Assembly (NCBI RefSeq): GCF_023634645.1
Contig: NZ_JAMKMR010000006.1
Coordinates: 1-64,000, forward strand
DNA length: 64,000 nt
Reading direction: 5' to 3'
Origin: Vibrio sinus
GTDB taxonomy: Bacteria; Pseudomonadota; Gammaproteobacteria; Enterobacterales; Vibrionaceae
A model generated the notes under the pieces. That model did not search any database. It was not told the DNA's origin and worked only from the letters and a program-made list of their open reading frames with translations. Each line of letters begins with the position of its first letter. Position 1 is the stretch's first letter. Positions 47,801-60,664 of this stretch are shown here, piece by piece. Both the position numbers and the translations under genes were made by a program.

Positions 47801-49318
47801 TTAGCCTTGTGGGCGCATCGCTGGGAATAAGATTACATCGCGAATGGTATGTGTGTTGGTAAACAGCATAACCAAGCGGTCAATACCGATACCTTGCCCA
47901 GCCGTTGGCGGAAGGCCATGCTCTAGCGCCGTGATATAGTCAGCATCGTAATACATTGCCTCATCGTCACCGGCATCTTTCGCTGCGACTTGCGCTTTGA
48001 AGCGGACATCTTGATCTTCAGCATCATTGAGCTCTGAGAAGCCATTAGCCACTTCACGGCCACCAATGAAGAACTCAAAACGATCGGTAAAGAACGGGTT
48101 ATCATCGCTGCGGCGGGCAAGTGGTGAAATGTCCGCTGGGTAGCCTGTGATAAACGTTGGCTGAATCAGCTTTGGCTCAGCCGTTTCACCGAAGATTTCT
48201 TCTAGTAATTGGCCACATGTCCAAAAGCCTTCGACTTCAACATGGACAGATTTAGCAATCGATGCCATCAAGTCACGATCTTGTAAGTCCTGCTCAGTCA
48301 GCTTTTGAATCGCTTCATGATCTGGGTTGTAGTGTTTGATAGCTTCGAACATGCTCATGCGAGCGTACTTACCACCAAATTCTACCGTTTCATCACCATA
48401 AGGCATCGATGTTTGACCAAGCACTTCTTTCGCCACTGTGCTTAACATCTCTTCGGTCAGATCCATCAGATCCTTATAATCAGCATACGCTTGGTAGAAT
48501 TCCATCATGGTGAATTCAGGGTTATGACGCGGAGATAGGCCTTCATTTCGGAAGTTACGGTTGATTTCGAATACTCGATCAAAACCACCAACAACCAAAC
48601 GTTTTAAGTAAAGCTCAGGCGCGACGCGAAGATACATATCAATATCCAACGCGTTATGATGAGTGATAAATGGACGCGCAGTTGCACCACCAGGAATCAC
48701 GTGCATCATCGGAGTTTCCACTTCTAAATAGCCTTTCGCATTCATAAAGCTGCGAATAGCAGAGACCAACTTAGAGCGGATAATAAACGCTTGGCGAGAA
48801 TCTTCGTTAACAATCAAGTCTACGTAACGCTGACGATAGCGCATCTCTTGATCCGTCAGGCCATGGAACTTTTCTGGCAGTGGACGAAGTGCCTTAGTGA
48901 GTAGCTCATACTCTTCCATGTTGACGTAAAGATCGCCTTTACCAGATTTATGCAGCGCACCTTTTACACCGATGATGTCACCGATATCTAAACCCTGATA
49001 TTTTTCTTTCAGCTCTTTTTGCACAGGTTTGGCTGCGTAGGCTTGAATTCGACCTGAGGTTTCTTGAATCACCAAGAACGGCCCACGTTTTGCCATAATA
49101 CGACCAGCGATAGCGACAATGTGGTTTAGCTCTTCTAGTTCTTCTTTTGTCTTTTCACCGAACTCTTTTTGCAAATCACCTGCTAGATTTTCACGACGAA
49201 AATCATTCGGGTGGCCGTTTGACTTACAACTCTTACGAATTTCGTCTAACTTAGCACGACGTTCCGCAATCAGCTTGTTTTCTTCTTGTAAGTGGTCAGT
49301 TTGAATAGCATCTGTCAT
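47801..49318 (-). CDS. lysS: Lysyl-tRNA synthetase (class II)
   Basis: LysS charges tRNA-Lys. It is 505 residues (E. coli 505). An N-terminal OB-fold anticodon-binding domain (about 60-175, with [19 protein letters not shown]) precedes the class II core: motif 2 [23 protein letters not shown] and motif 3 [13 protein letters not shown]. It follows prfB by 33 bp, the conserved prfB-lysS operon. Confidence 0.97.
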   Translation of the reverse strand: MTDAIQTDHLQEENKLIAERRAKLDEIRKSCKSNGHPNDFRRENLAGDLQKEFGEKTKEELEELNHIVAIAGRIMAKRGPFLVIQETSGRIQAYAAKPVQKELKEKYQGLDIGDIIGVKGALHKSGKGDLYVNMEEYELLTKALRPLPEKFHGLTDQEMRYRQRYVDLIVNEDSRQAFIIRSKLVSAIRSFMNAKGYLEVETPMMHVIPGGATARPFITHHNALDIDMYLRVAPELYLKRLVVGGFDRVFEINRNFRNEGLSPRHNPEFTMMEFYQAYADYKDLMDLTEEMLSTVAKEVLGQTSMPYGDETVEFGGKYARMSMFEAIKHYNPDHEAIQKLTEQDLQDRDLMASIAKSVHVEVEGFWTCGQLLEEIFGETAEPKLIQPTFITGYPADISPLARRSDDNPFFTDRFEFFIGGREVANGFSELNDAEDQDVRFKAQVAAKDAGDDEAMYYDADYITALEHGLPPTAGQGIGIDRLVMLFTNTHTIRDVILFPAMRPQG

Positions 49319-49351
49319 TTTTCGATGTACCCTATTTTGTCGGTAAAAAGC

Positions 49352-50450
49352 TTACAGGCCCGATTTTAGGCTAGCTTCAATAAATTTGTCTAAATCACCG
49401 TCGAGAACCGCTTGCGTATTGCGGTTTTCTACGCCAGTGCGTAAATCTTTAATTCGCGCGTCATCTAACACGTAAGAGCGAATCTGACTGCCCCAACCAA
49501 TGTCCGATTTCGCGTCTTCATTCGCTTGTTTTTCAGCATTTTGTTTTTGAATCTCTAACTCAAACAATTTTGCTCGTAACTGCTTCATTGCTTGGTCTTT
49601 GTTCTTATGCTGCGAACGATCGTTTTGACATTGAACCACAGTATTGGTCGGCAAGTGCGTGATACGTACCGCGGATTCCGTGGTGTTGACGTGCTGACCA
49701 CCGGCTCCCGATGCTCGGTAGACGTCTATACGCAAATCTGCTGGGTTAATGTCAATATCAATGTTGTCATCAATCTCAGGATAGATAAATGCTGATGCAA
49801 AAGAGGTATGGCGACGACCACTTGAATCAAATGGCGATTTACGAACCAATCGGTGTACACCGGTTTCAGTACGCAACCAACCATAAGCGTATTCACCTGA
49901 AATACGAACGGTAGCGCCTTTTAGTCCAGCCACTTCGCCTTCAGAGACTTCGATAACTTCGGTTTTAAAACCTTTCGCCTCAGCCCAACGCAAATACATG
50001 CGCAATAGCATCGATGTCCAATCTTGCGCTTCGGTACCACCAGAGCCTGACTGTAAATCGATGTAGCAGTCTGACGCATCATGATCGCCAGAGAACATAC
50101 GACGAAATTCAAGCTTAGCTAATTTCGCTTCAAGCTCAGCCAACTCAGGTTCAATTTCGTCAAACGTCTCTTGGTCTTCTTCCTCGACAGCAAGCTCAAG
50201 CAGGCCATCGACATCTTCAACACCTTGCTCAAGCAGATCTATGGTTTCAACGACGGCTTCTAGAGACGAACGCTCTTTACCTAGCGCTTGCGCACGTTCA
50301 GGTTCATTCCAAACGTCAGGTTGTTCTAGCTCAGCATTAACTTCTTCTAGACGCTCTTTCTTTGCGTCATAGTCAAAGATACCCCCTCAGGATATTCGTG
50401 CGCTCTGACACATCCTGTAAGCGGTTTTTAATTGGATTGATTTCAAACAT
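49352..50450 (-). CDS. prfB: Peptide chain release factor 2 (with programmed +1 frameshift)
   Basis: RF2 terminates translation at UGA and UAA. The gene starts at the ATG at 50450 and encodes 25 codons up to an in-frame TGA (50375-50373) in the context AGGGGGTATCTTTGAC: the internal SD-like AGGGGG, slippery CTT and TGA C of the classic autoregulatory frameshift. After skipping one T at 50375, the frame continues to 49352, giving 365 residues, exactly the E. coli length. The anticodon-like motif SPF ([12 protein letters not shown]) and the catalytic GGQ ([17 protein letters not shown]) are present. Tools that ignore recoding will report only the 3' part. Confidence 0.97.
50371..50390 (-). promoter_or_regulatory. 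prfB programmed +1 ribosomal frameshift site
   Basis: Minus-strand elements are AGGGGG (SD-like), TAT, then CTT-TGA-C. Low RF2 leaves the UGA unread long enough for the P-site tRNA to slip forward one base, so RF2 controls its own synthesis. The sequence matches the conserved bacterial element. Confidence 0.95.
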
Positions 50451-50565
50451 TTTACTATGCATTTATGTGTAGAATTTAACCGAAGGATTCTACTGAAAAA
50501 TGTGACGAATATACAGGGAAATTTATACTAGGCAGGTTTAAGGATGGTAAATGTAACAAGACAAA

Positions 50566-50599
50566 CGCCGCTACTCAATTAAGTTCTTGAATAGCGGCG
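50566..50599 (-). terminator. Terminator hairpin downstream of secF
   Basis: An 8-bp arm pair CGCCGCTA/TAGCGGCG (50566-50573 with 50592-50599), extended by TCAA/TTGA after one mismatch. A short T-rich stretch follows on the minus strand. Likely the end of the queA-tgt-yajC-secD-secF unit. Confidence 0.6.
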
Positions 50600-50630
50600 C
50601 TAATTATTAGGGCACGCCCTAGCCAATAGG

Positions 50631-51578
50631 TTAAGGCATACTATCGAATTCAGCCCCTTCTTTTTCCACTGGAGGTGGCATTAAGTGCTCTTTAGTAATA
50701 CCAAGGCGTAAAGCCAGCGCGGAGGCAACGAAAATGGACGAATACGTACCGACCGTGACCCCAAGTAACAGAGCAGTGGCAAAACCGTGGATCATCGCGC
50801 CACCTTTGAGAAACAACGCAATCACAACAAATAGAGTTGTACCTGACGTAATCAGCGTACGACTAAGGGTCTGCGTAATTGAGCTATTAATGATTTCACT
50901 CGGCTTACCTTTGCGCACTTTGCGAAAGTTTTCTCGAATTCGGTCGAACACCACTATGGTATCGTTCAGTGAGTAGCCAACAACCGTGAGCAGCGCTGCC
51001 ACTATGGTGAGATCGACTTCAATTTGCAGCAACGAAAATACACCGAGAGTAATGATCACATCATGAGCAAGCGCTAAAACAGCACCTGCGGCCAGACGCC
51101 ACTCAAATCGCACCGACACGTACATCAAAATACAAACCAGCGAAATTAAAATCGCCAGCCCCCCAGCTTCCGCCAGCTCTCCCCCGACATTGGGTCCCAC
51201 AAACTCAATCCGGCGCATTTCAACGTCCTCGCCGGTATAATGCTGAATCGAGGAGATAATTTGGTTGCCCAGCGTTTCAGCCGCCATCCCTTCTCTGGGT
51301 CGCAACCGTACCATCACGTCTTGAGATGAGCCAAAGTTTTGCACTACGGCATCTCCAAAGCCCTCTTTTTCAAGTGCCTCACGTATCTGCGGTAAGTTGG
51401 CAGGTTGCTGGAAGCCAATCTCTACTAAGGTGCCGCCAGTAAAATCGAGCCCCCAGTTTAACCATTTTGTCGAGAGCACAAAGATAGACGCGCCTACCAT
51501 CAAGATAGACAGCATAAAGGCATATTTTGAGCGACCCATAAAGTCGATCGTTTTACCTGCTTTTAGAATCTGAAACAT
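50631..51578 (-). CDS. secF: Protein translocase subunit SecF
   Basis: SecF is an inner-membrane RND-type partner of SecD that uses the proton or sodium gradient to drive late steps of Sec export. The product is 315 residues (E. coli 323) with six membrane segments. Landmarks are WLNWGLDFTGGTLVEI, the FVGPNVGGEL segment, and the DTIVVFDRIRENFRK and SRTLITSGTTLFVV motifs. It is 14 bp after secD. Confidence 0.96.
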   Translation of the reverse strand: MFQILKAGKTIDFMGRSKYAFMLSILMVGASIFVLSTKWLNWGLDFTGGTLVEIGFQQPANLPQIREALEKEGFGDAVVQNFGSSQDVMVRLRPREGMAAETLGNQIISSIQHYTGEDVEMRRIEFVGPNVGGELAEAGGLAILISLVCILMYVSVRFEWRLAAGAVLALAHDVIITLGVFSLLQIEVDLTIVAALLTVVGYSLNDTIVVFDRIRENFRKVRKGKPSEIINSSITQTLSRTLITSGTTLFVVIALFLKGGAMIHGFATALLLGVTVGTYSSIFVASALALRLGITKEHLMPPPVEKEGAEFDSMP

Positions 51579-51592
51579 CGTTATTCCCTACC

Positions 51593-53449
51593 CTAGATCG
51601 ACAATTTAGATACGCGCTTACCACCATAAATCAGATTCACGATACAACGCGTTCCGATAATGGCAGTAAACATTGAGGTCAAAATGCCGATGGACAACGT
51701 CACGGCAAAGCCTTTAATGGCCCCTGTACCCACTGCAAACAAAATAATGGCCGTAATCAAGGTCGTGATGTTTGCATCCGCTATGGTACTAAAAGCGTTA
51801 GCATAACCTTGGTGAATGGCTTGTTGGGGGTTTCGCCCATCTCTCAGCTCTTCACGTATTCGTTCAAATATCAATACGTTTGCATCTACCGCCATACCTA
51901 CGGTTAGAACAATGCCAGCTATGCCAGGCAAGGTCATCGTTGCACCTGGAATCATGGACATGACACCAATGATAAGCACCAAATTCACTGCCAATGCAGT
52001 ATTGGCTATCAGGCCAAATCCACGATAGTAAATAAGGGTAAACAGCATCACAGCGACCATACCCCAAATACATGCAGCAATGCCTTTGTCGATATTTTGC
52101 TGTCCCATTGAAGGGCCAATCGTGCGCTCTTCAACAATAGAAATAGGTGCAATCAGGGCACCCGCGCGAAGTAACAAAGCGAGGTTATGCGCTTCAGCTG
52201 GAGAATCAATTCCCGTGATCCTAAAGCTGCGGCCAAGCGCTGATTGAATGGTGGCTTGGTTAATGACTTCTTCATGTTTGGACAGAATCACTTTTCCATC
52301 TGGGGTACGCTTGCCGCTGTCTTTGTACTCGGCAAATACCGTTGCCATTAACTTACCGATGTTGTTCTTCGAAAAGGCAGCCATTTTCGCTCCCCCTTCA
52401 CTATCAAGAGAGATATTGACCTGGGGACGACCATATTCATCGGCACTTGAAGACGCATCGGTAATGCTTGAACCACCCAAAATCACCCGCTTTTTCAATA
52501 CGACGGGCTGACCATTTCTGTCTGGTACAATTTCACTACCAGGTGGAGCGTAACCATTGGTTGCAGCTGCGCGATCAGCGTTTTGGTCCACTTCATGAAA
52601 CTCGAGTGTTGCTGTCGCGCCTAAAATCTCTTTAGCTCGAGCGGTGTCTTGCACACCAGGTAATTCAACCACAATTCGATTAGCGCCTTGACGCTGAACC
52701 AGTGGCTCTGCAACCCCGAGTTCGTTTACTCGGTTACGAAGAATGGTAATATTTTGATTGACCGCGTAGTTTTGCACCTCTCTTAAGCGTGCATCGGTAA
52801 AACGCGCTTGAAGCACAAATTTTCCATCTCGAGTCATGTCGCTAAACAACATATCCGGATGCTTTTGCTCTAGTAAGGTTTTTGCGCTCTCAAGTTGACT
52901 TTCATTACGTAACACGATTTCGGCCATGTCTTTGTCATACGGACGAATAGCACGGTAACGAATTTTATCTTCTCTTAGCTCGACTCTAAATGATTCTATT
53001 TGCTGCCCAATTAACTTTTGTAGCGCGGCATCCATATCCACTTCCATCAAGAAGTGCACACCACCACGTAGGTCTAAGCCTAATTTCATTGGCGCAGCGC
53101 CAATATCAGCCAGCCAAGAAGGGGTTGCAGGAGCTAGGTTCAGAGCAACAATGAGTGTATTGCCTAAACTTTTTGCAAGTGCATCACGGGCTTTGATTTG
53201 AACGTCGGTATTGGAAAATCGAACCAATACAGAGCCACTTTCAAGGGCGATGGATTTATAAGGCAGATTATCTTTTTTTAAGATATTGGTGACAGTGTCC
53301 AACGTTGACAAATCAACAGAGGCGCCACGCGCCCCTGTTACTTGTATAGCTGGATCTTCACCGTAGATATTTGGAAGGGCGTATAACGCACCGACGATGA
53401 TAACTAGCATTACCATCAAATACTTCCATAGTGGGTAACGGTTTAACAC
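51593..53449 (-). CDS. secD: Protein translocase subunit SecD
   Basis: SecD forms the SecDF complex with the product of the next gene. It is 618 residues (E. coli 615). One N-terminal membrane anchor, a large periplasmic P1 domain ([32 protein letters not shown]) and five C-terminal helices are seen, with [20 protein letters not shown], the conserved ion-path motif. Vibrio species are reported to have a second, Na+-driven SecDF paralogue; this copy sits in the ancestral yajC-secD-secF location. Confidence 0.96.
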   Translation of the reverse strand: MLNRYPLWKYLMVMLVIIVGALYALPNIYGEDPAIQVTGARGASVDLSTLDTVTNILKKDNLPYKSIALESGSVLVRFSNTDVQIKARDALAKSLGNTLIVALNLAPATPSWLADIGAAPMKLGLDLRGGVHFLMEVDMDAALQKLIGQQIESFRVELREDKIRYRAIRPYDKDMAEIVLRNESQLESAKTLLEQKHPDMLFSDMTRDGKFVLQARFTDARLREVQNYAVNQNITILRNRVNELGVAEPLVQRQGANRIVVELPGVQDTARAKEILGATATLEFHEVDQNADRAAATNGYAPPGSEIVPDRNGQPVVLKKRVILGGSSITDASSSADEYGRPQVNISLDSEGGAKMAAFSKNNIGKLMATVFAEYKDSGKRTPDGKVILSKHEEVINQATIQSALGRSFRITGIDSPAEAHNLALLLRAGALIAPISIVEERTIGPSMGQQNIDKGIAACIWGMVAVMLFTLIYYRGFGLIANTALAVNLVLIIGVMSMIPGATMTLPGIAGIVLTVGMAVDANVLIFERIREELRDGRNPQQAIHQGYANAFSTIADANITTLITAIILFAVGTGAIKGFAVTLSIGILTSMFTAIIGTRCIVNLIYGGKRVSKLSI

Positions 53450-53521
53450 AGCAAGATCCTTTAGCTGTTGTACGAAAGCAACCTGTTGGTGAAGTGATTC
53501 AGGTTGCTTTTGTAATTGGTT

Positions 53522-53845
53522 TTACAGTGACTTAATTGTGCCTTTTGGTAGTACAGCAGTCACAAAGTCCCTTTTTATTACAACTTCGTTGTTCGCATTT
53601 AACTCGATAGAGATGTAGTCGTTTTCTTCTGAGATCTTAGTGATTTTACCAACCAAACCACCACTAGTAAGAACCTCATCACCTTTACTCATCGAAGCCA
53701 TCAAGCTCTTATGCTCTTTCGCACGCTTTGCTTGCGGGCGGTAAATCATGAAGTAAAAAATGACGGCAAACATTGCCAACATGATTAGCATTTCGAAACC
53801 ACCACCTTGCTGTGGTGTGCCTGCTGCATGAGCTAGACTGATCAT
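53522..53845 (-). CDS. yajC: Sec translocon accessory protein YajC
   Basis: YajC is a small single-pass inner-membrane protein that associates with SecDF-YidC. It is 107 residues (E. coli 110). One membrane helix (about 19-37, MLIMLAMFAVIFYFMIY) is followed by RPQAKRAKEHKSLMASMSKGDEVLTSGG, the family signature. Confidence 0.94.
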   Translation of the reverse strand: MISLAHAAGTPQQGGGFEMLIMLAMFAVIFYFMIYRPQAKRAKEHKSLMASMSKGDEVLTSGGLVGKITKISEENDYISIELNANNEVVIKRDFVTAVLPKGTIKSL

Positions 53846-53958
53846 TAAAAATATCCTCTTACTTTTTGTATAAGTTTCTTGTTTTAAAGTACCTTATTTA
53901 CCAAGTTATGCCTATTGACGAAGCGCCAATATTTGTAACTCGAATACGGTAAATGTCT

Positions 53959-55134
<1,176 letters not shown>

Positions 55135-55173
55135 TTACGCCAATAAGCTTTGGCTCGTTAGCGCATCTTAAAA

Positions 55174-56229
55174 TTATTTGCTTGTTTTTTTGCTGATAAA
55201 CATGGCATCGCCATAGCTGAAGAAACGATATTCCTTCTCAACGGCATGTTTATAAGCGCTCATCACGTTATCAAAACCGGCAAACGCGCTGACTAACATG
55301 ATTAATGTTGATTCTGGTAAATGAAAATTGGTCACTAAGCAATCGACCAACAAATACTCATAACCCGGATAAATAAAAATTTCCGTGTCACCAAAGAAAG
55401 GCGCTAGCTCTGTGCCTTTATTCTTTGCAAATTGAGCGGCACTCTCTAATGAACGCACTGAAGTAGTGCCTACTGCGATGATTCGACCGCCACGCTGTTT
55501 CGTTGCGTGAATCGCATTGACTACCTCTTCAGGTACTTCAACGTATTCTGCATGCATTTGATGATCATTGACATCGTCCACTTTGACGGGCTGGAATGTC
55601 CCAGCTCCTACATGCAAAGTCACAAACGCGAGCTCAACACCTTTTGCTTTGATTTTGTCTAGCAAGTCATCATCAAAGTGCAAGCCTGCAGTAGGGGCAG
55701 CAACGGCACCGGGTTTCTCATTGTAAACCGTTTGATAGCGCTCTTTATCGCTGTCTTCATCGGGTCTATCAATATAAGGTGGAAGCGGCATATGGCCAAT
55801 GTCATTGAGAATGTCCAGCACAGCTTTGTCAGAGGTAAATCTCAACTCAAACAGAGCGCCGTGTCTTGCAACCATTTCGGCCTGATATTGATCGTCTTCA
55901 CCGATAAAAATAAAGCTTCCCGCTTTGGGTGATTTTGAGCAACGAACATGCGCTAGAATCGTATGCTCATCAAGCATTCTCTCAACGAGTACTTCCAGCT
56001 TGCCACCTGAAGCTTTACGGCCAAACATACGCGCTGGAATGACTCGGGTATTATTGAATACCATCAAGTCGCCAGGTTGAACTTGATCCAATAGATCGGT
56101 AAAAGTGCTATCTGTAACCTCGCCACTATTTCCATTTAGCTGCAACAGACGGCTAGCACTGCGCTCCGGCTGTGGGTAACGAGCGATTAGCTCATCAGGT
56201 AAGTCAAAGTGAAAATCTGAAACTTGCAT
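55174..56229 (-). CDS. queA: S-adenosylmethionine:tRNA ribosyltransferase-isomerase QueA
   Basis: QueA transfers ribosyl from SAM to the preQ1 base in tRNA to make epoxyqueuosine. It is 351 residues (E. coli 356). Family motifs are [24 protein letters not shown] at the N-terminus, [27 protein letters not shown], and [13 protein letters not shown]. First gene of the queA-tgt-yajC-secD-secF run. Confidence 0.97.
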   Translation of the reverse strand: MQVSDFHFDLPDELIARYPQPERSASRLLQLNGNSGEVTDSTFTDLLDQVQPGDLMVFNNTRVIPARMFGRKASGGKLEVLVERMLDEHTILAHVRCSKSPKAGSFIFIGEDDQYQAEMVARHGALFELRFTSDKAVLDILNDIGHMPLPPYIDRPDEDSDKERYQTVYNEKPGAVAAPTAGLHFDDDLLDKIKAKGVELAFVTLHVGAGTFQPVKVDDVNDHQMHAEYVEVPEEVVNAIHATKQRGGRIIAVGTTSVRSLESAAQFAKNKGTELAPFFGDTEIFIYPGYEYLLVDCLVTNFHLPESTLIMLVSAFAGFDNVMSAYKHAVEKEYRFFSYGDAMFISKKTSK

Positions 56230-56515
56230 TGTACTAGTCTTGCTTGGTGAACATCATTGAATGCGAACATTTTCGCAGCGGACTAGTATAGGCTTAGCTC
56301 GCGCAATAGCAAGCAGATATGCCCAAGTCGGCTTAAGGCACGACATCAGATAGCGAAAAAATGGCAGAAATAGTACCAGTGCGGAAAAGATAAATTTACC
56401 AGCAATAAGACCATAAAAACTCAGGCCGGGTAAATAAAAAGGGAAGCGCCTCCCAACTCTGGCTGCTAAAATTTTCTATATTAGGATCATGCAATCAAGG
56501 AAGCCGGAGGCCCGC

Positions 56516-56974
56516 ATGATTAAAGTAGAAGACATGATGACGCGTAGCCCACATACTTTACTACGCTCTGACTCCCTGTTCGACGCGAAACAAGCCATGA
56601 AAAAGTATGACATTCGCCATATCCCCGTGGTGGACGACAACAACAAACTGTATGGCATTGTTACCCAGCGAGATGTTTTGTCAGCTCAGGAATCGAGCTT
56701 ACATAAGATACCCACCAATAACGCGTATACGCTTAACACACCTCTGAACGACATCATGCACGCGAATGTCTTGAGTGTTGAGCCAAGGGCGGGGTTAAAA
56801 GAAAGCGCTAAATATATGCAAAAGCACAAAATTGGTTGCTTGCCTGTTATCGATAAGGGACAGCTGGTTGGCATTATTACCGACAGTGACTTTGTTTCAA
56901 TTGCGATCAACCTGCTTGAACTTCAAGAAGACGTAGAGCCAGAAGAAATAGACCCATCGCTTGCCTTCGACTAG
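56516..56974 (+). CDS. Protein with paired CBS domains
   Basis: The ATG at 56516 follows GGAGG by 6 nt and gives 152 residues; an earlier ATG in frame (56489) lacks a binding site. Nearly the whole protein is a CBS pair (Bateman module): CBS1 about 1-60 (VEDMMTRSPHTLL ... RHIPVVDDNNKLYGIVTQRDVL) and CBS2 about 80-140 (DIMHANVLSVEP ... IGCLPVIDKGQLVGIITDSDFV). Such modules bind adenine nucleotides. No catalytic domain is attached, so it may regulate a partner. It lies between queA and aceA without operon partners. Confidence 0.85.
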   Translation: MIKVEDMMTRSPHTLLRSDSLFDAKQAMKKYDIRHIPVVDDNNKLYGIVTQRDVLSAQESSLHKIPTNNAYTLNTPLNDIMHANVLSVEPRAGLKESAKYMQKHKIGCLPVIDKGQLVGIITDSDFVSIAINLLELQEDVEPEEIDPSLAFD

Positions 56975-56990
56975 GGAATATTGCAAGAAT

Positions 56991-57016
56991 AAAAAAAAGA
57001 GCGGCATCTGCCGCTC
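56991..57016 (-). terminator. Rho-independent terminator of aceA
   Basis: GAGCGGC/GCCGCTC (56999-57005 with 57010-57016) with a 4-nt loop. On the minus strand it is followed by eight T. It lies 20 bp beyond the aceA stop codon. Confidence 0.88.
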
Positions 57017-57036
57017 AGCATAGAATAGTTAGACGA

Positions 57037-58347
57037 TTAGAATTGATCTTCTTCGGTCGATCCGGTCAATGCCGTCACCGAAGAGTTGCCGCCTTGAATG
57101 GTATTGGTGACTTTATCGAAATAGCCAGTGCCCACTTCTTGTTGGTGCGCGACAAAGGTATAACCTTTCTCTGCCGCTTCAAACTCGGGACGCTGCACTT
57201 TTTCAACATAGTGACGCATACCTTCACCTTGCGCATATGAGTGCGCCAGTTCAAACATGTTAAACCACATGTTATGAATGCCCGCCAGAGTAATAAATTG
57301 ATATTTATATCCCATGTCAGACAGCTCCTGCTGGAACTTGGCGATGGTTTGTGAGTCTAGGTTTTTCTCCCAGTTAAACGAAGGCGAGCAGTTATAGGCC
57401 AGCAATTGATCTGGGTATTGTTTATGGATCGCTTCAGCAAATTTGCGTGCTTCATCTAAGCATGGCTTAGCCGTTTCACACCAAATCAGATCCGCGTAAG
57501 GAGCATAAGCCAGACCTCGGGAAATCGCCTGATCAATTCCGGCTTTCACTCTGAAGAAGCCTTCTGCGGTCCGTTCACCTTGGATAAAGTCCCTATCGTA
57601 GGGATCGCAGTCTGAGGTCATCAGATCAGCAGCGTTTGCATCGGTTCGAGCTATCACTAGCGTTGTAGTGCCAGCCACATCCGCCGCTAAACGAGCGGCA
57701 ACCAGTTTTTGTACCGCTTCTTGAGTAGGAACAAGCACTTTCCCCCCCATATGGCCACACTTTTTCACTGACGCTAATTGGTCTTCGAAGTGCACGCCTG
57801 CGGCCCCGGCATCAATCATGTTTTTCATCAATTCATAAGCGTTGAGGACGCCACCAAAGCCAGCTTCGGCATCTGCAACAATGGGGAGGAAATAGTCTAT
57901 GCCACCTTCGTCTTCAGGGGTTTTCCCTGCCGACCATTGAATTTGATCCGCGCGACGAAATGAGTTGTTGATTCTCTTCACTACCGCTGGGACAGAATCG
58001 ACCGGATAGAGTGATTGGTCAGGATACATGGTGGATGCCGTATTGTTGTCCGCCGCCACTTGCCAACCGGATAGATAAATCGCTTCGATGCCAGCTTTGG
58101 CTTGCTGCACAGCTTGGCCACCGGTCAAAGCGCCTAAACAGTTGACATAGCCTTTTTTGGCGCTGCCATTAACCAACGACCAAAGCTTGTCAGCACCACG
58201 CTGCGCGATAGTATTTGCAGGCACCATTGAACCTCGTAGTTCAACCACTTCTTCTGCTGTATAGGGGCGCTTTACATGTTTCCAGCGCGGATTAGATTCC
58301 CAATCTTTCTTTAAAGCTTCGATTTGTTGACGGCGAGTTAGTGTCAT
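57037..58347 (-). CDS. aceA: Isocitrate lyase AceA
   Basis: AceA splits isocitrate to glyoxylate and succinate in the glyoxylate shunt, needed for growth on acetate and fatty acids. The ATG at 58347 has GAGGGA 6 nt upstream, giving 436 residues (E. coli 434); another ATG at 58353 is too close to that site. The catalytic cysteine loop [35 protein letters not shown] and NCSPSFNW are present. It follows aceB by 94 bp. The aceK kinase gene of E. coli is not next to it. Confidence 0.96.
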   Translation of the reverse strand: MTLTRRQQIEALKKDWESNPRWKHVKRPYTAEEVVELRGSMVPANTIAQRGADKLWSLVNGSAKKGYVNCLGALTGGQAVQQAKAGIEAIYLSGWQVAADNNTASTMYPDQSLYPVDSVPAVVKRINNSFRRADQIQWSAGKTPEDEGGIDYFLPIVADAEAGFGGVLNAYELMKNMIDAGAAGVHFEDQLASVKKCGHMGGKVLVPTQEAVQKLVAARLAADVAGTTTLVIARTDANAADLMTSDCDPYDRDFIQGERTAEGFFRVKAGIDQAISRGLAYAPYADLIWCETAKPCLDEARKFAEAIHKQYPDQLLAYNCSPSFNWEKNLDSQTIAKFQQELSDMGYKYQFITLAGIHNMWFNMFELAHSYAQGEGMRHYVEKVQRPEFEAAEKGYTFVAHQQEVGTGYFDKVTNTIQGGNSSVTALTGSTEEDQF

Positions 58348-58441
58348 GTTCATTCCCTCATTCTGTTGTTGGCTTGCGCCTCTGCTTTCCTTGTCACCCT
58401 TACTATCCTTGATGTAGTAGCGTGCTAATTCATATTGTTTG

Positions 58442-60061
58442 TTAATCCAAAAATTCGTAGCCAGGAACGGTTAAGAAATTGCTCAGCTCATGGCTAGTGG
58501 TTAATTCTTCCATTAGCTTCGCCGCTTCGGTAAACCTGCCGGAGTCAAAGCGCTCGCTGCCAAGCTCGGATTTCACCACCTCTATTTCTTCCTCTAGATA
58601 ACGAACGAAAAGCGCTTTGGTCACCACCTCACCGTTATCCAAACTTTTTCCATGCTTAATCCATTGCCATATTGATGCTCGAGAAATTTCCGCCGTCGCG
58701 GCATCTTCCATCATTCCATAGATGGGGACACAGCCATTGCCAGATATCCAAGCTTCTATGTATTGCAGGGCCACACGAATATTGTGGCGCATTCCCTGCT
58801 CGGTTCGTTCACCTTGGCAAGGTGCCAATAAGTCATCGGCAGTAATCTCTGTATCCTCCGCACGCGAAATATCCAGTTGATTACTTCTCTCACCCAATAC
58901 AGTGTCGAAAACCTGCCTTGCCGTGTCAGCAAGACCTGGGTGCGCTACCCAAGTACCATCATGGCCGTTATTTGCTTCCAGGGATTTATCCTTATTGATT
59001 TTGTCCAATACTTGTTGATTGATGTCGGGATCTTTAGATGGGATAAAGGCAGCCATCCCCCCCATGGCAAATGCGCCACGCCTATGACACGTTCGAACTA
59101 ATAGCCTCGAATAGGCATTCAAAAACGGCTTATCCATTGTGACAACCTGACGATCAGGCAGCACTCGGTCAGGATAGTTTCTTAGCGTTTTAATATAACT
59201 AAAAATATAATCCCAGCGGCCGCAATTGAGCCCAACAATGTGCTCTTTTAATGAAAACAGTATTTCGTCCATTTCAAAAACGGCGGGCAGGGTTTCGATG
59301 AGAGCCGTGGCTTTAATCGTACCTGTGTCTAATCCAAAATAAGTTTCGGTAAAGTGAAAAACATCACTCCACCATTTGGCTTCATGATAAGACTGCAATT
59401 TGGGGATATAGAAATAAGGACCACTTCCTTTGGCCAATAGCGCTTTGTAGTTATTAAAGAAATAAACGGCAAAATCAAACAGCGCACCTGGTATCGCATG
59501 GTCTTGATAACTCACGTGCTTTTCTTTGAGGTGCAATCCTCTCACACGGCAAATAAGTACGGCAGGGTCAGAAGACAATTGATATTGTTTGCCATTGCTC
59601 GGATTGGTGTAGCTAATGTTTCCAGCAACCGCATCTCTTAAGTTAACCTGCCCATCAAGTACTTTATCCCACGCAGGGGACAGGGAGTCTTCAAAGTCAG
59701 CCATGAATACTTTCACATTCGCATTAAGCGCGTTGATGACCATTTTCCGATCGGTAGGTCCGGTAATTTCGACCCGACGGTCTTTCAGGTCATTGGGTAT
59801 TCCGAGTATTTTCCAACTGCCCTCGCGAATATCTTGTGTTTCCGGTAAAAAGTTAGGTAGCTCACCACTATCAATTCGGTGTTGACGCACTTCTCTTGCT
59901 GCCAACAGTTCATCGACCCTTGAAGCAAAGGACTGGCACAGACTGGATAAAAAAGATTGCGCTTCCACTGGCAATATTGCCGCTTGTTCATGAGTAAGTT
60001 CACCATGAAGCGCTATTTGATTGTGAGATAACGCCTCTTTCTCTGAGGTATGTGCCAGCAT
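58442..60061 (-). CDS. aceB: Malate synthase A
   Basis: AceB condenses glyoxylate with acetyl-CoA to malate, the second step of the glyoxylate shunt. The ATG at 60061 has AAGGA 8 nt upstream and gives 539 residues (E. coli 533); longer starts at 60088 and 60067 are less well placed. Motifs are [45 protein letters not shown], and [14 protein letters not shown]. It is the A (non-glcB) isoform by length. First gene of aceBA. Confidence 0.96.
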   Translation of the reverse strand: MLAHTSEKEALSHNQIALHGELTHEQAAILPVEAQSFLSSLCQSFASRVDELLAAREVRQHRIDSGELPNFLPETQDIREGSWKILGIPNDLKDRRVEITGPTDRKMVINALNANVKVFMADFEDSLSPAWDKVLDGQVNLRDAVAGNISYTNPSNGKQYQLSSDPAVLICRVRGLHLKEKHVSYQDHAIPGALFDFAVYFFNNYKALLAKGSGPYFYIPKLQSYHEAKWWSDVFHFTETYFGLDTGTIKATALIETLPAVFEMDEILFSLKEHIVGLNCGRWDYIFSYIKTLRNYPDRVLPDRQVVTMDKPFLNAYSRLLVRTCHRRGAFAMGGMAAFIPSKDPDINQQVLDKINKDKSLEANNGHDGTWVAHPGLADTARQVFDTVLGERSNQLDISRAEDTEITADDLLAPCQGERTEQGMRHNIRVALQYIEAWISGNGCVPIYGMMEDAATAEISRASIWQWIKHGKSLDNGEVVTKALFVRYLEEEIEVVKSELGSERFDSGRFTEAAKLMEELTTSHELSNFLTVPGYEFLD

Positions 60062-60664
60062 AATCATTTTCCTTAGAAACATTCTCAAAAATTACATTTG
60101 TAACTATAAAACCACAAACATCAAAATCGTAAGTTCTAGAAACATCACCAATACAGAGCAAAGAAGTAGTAAAAGGAATAGCGGATAAAAACACGCAGCA
60201 CTACTGGAAATAATTATTCTAAGCCTCTAATTAGCATTAATTAACCTACATCAACATTGGCATATATAAAAGGCACAAGATAGCGAAAAGTTGAAATTCA
60301 AAGTTTTCTTCCGTTTAGCAAAATTCACCCCTTCCAAGCTAATAAGAAATGAAAATTACGTAATTAAATTACAAATAAAATCGCATCCATTTAGTGATAT
60401 TTACCATCATTGAAGGGCTAAGTCGGCCGTAGATTTGCTTGCGTACCTTTAGAATAAAACCCTGCAGATAAAATAGAAGAAGATAAATAAACCAATATGG
60501 CTGTAAAATTGCCCGTGTTAACTTTCTAAAAACTATGAAAGGTTAAAAAATTAACACTTGTGAAATTTTACAAGTCAAAAAATACTAACAATAAAAAATG
60601 CTGTTCAATTTCATTAGCCTAGAATAATTCACTAGTCGAAAACCAGGATAAATAGCATCGCTCT
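60062..60664 (-). promoter_or_regulatory. Long aceB upstream region with palindrome
   Basis: About 600 bp between oxyR2 (3' end) and aceB, strongly A/T-rich. The clearest element is ACTTGTGAAATTTTACAAGT at 60556-60575, a 20-bp near-perfect palindrome, about 500 bp before aceB. On the minus strand it runs into GTTAATTTTTT, so it could also be a weak terminator for oxyR2. A bulged inverted repeat (60518-60526 with 60537-60546) lies beside it. No gene is supported; the aceB promoter was not resolved. Confidence 0.45.

Noticed and set aside
60000..60194. A 64-codon minus-strand ORF overlapping the aceB start
   Set aside because: GTG start without a binding site, and it overlaps the well-supported aceB N-terminus in another frame.
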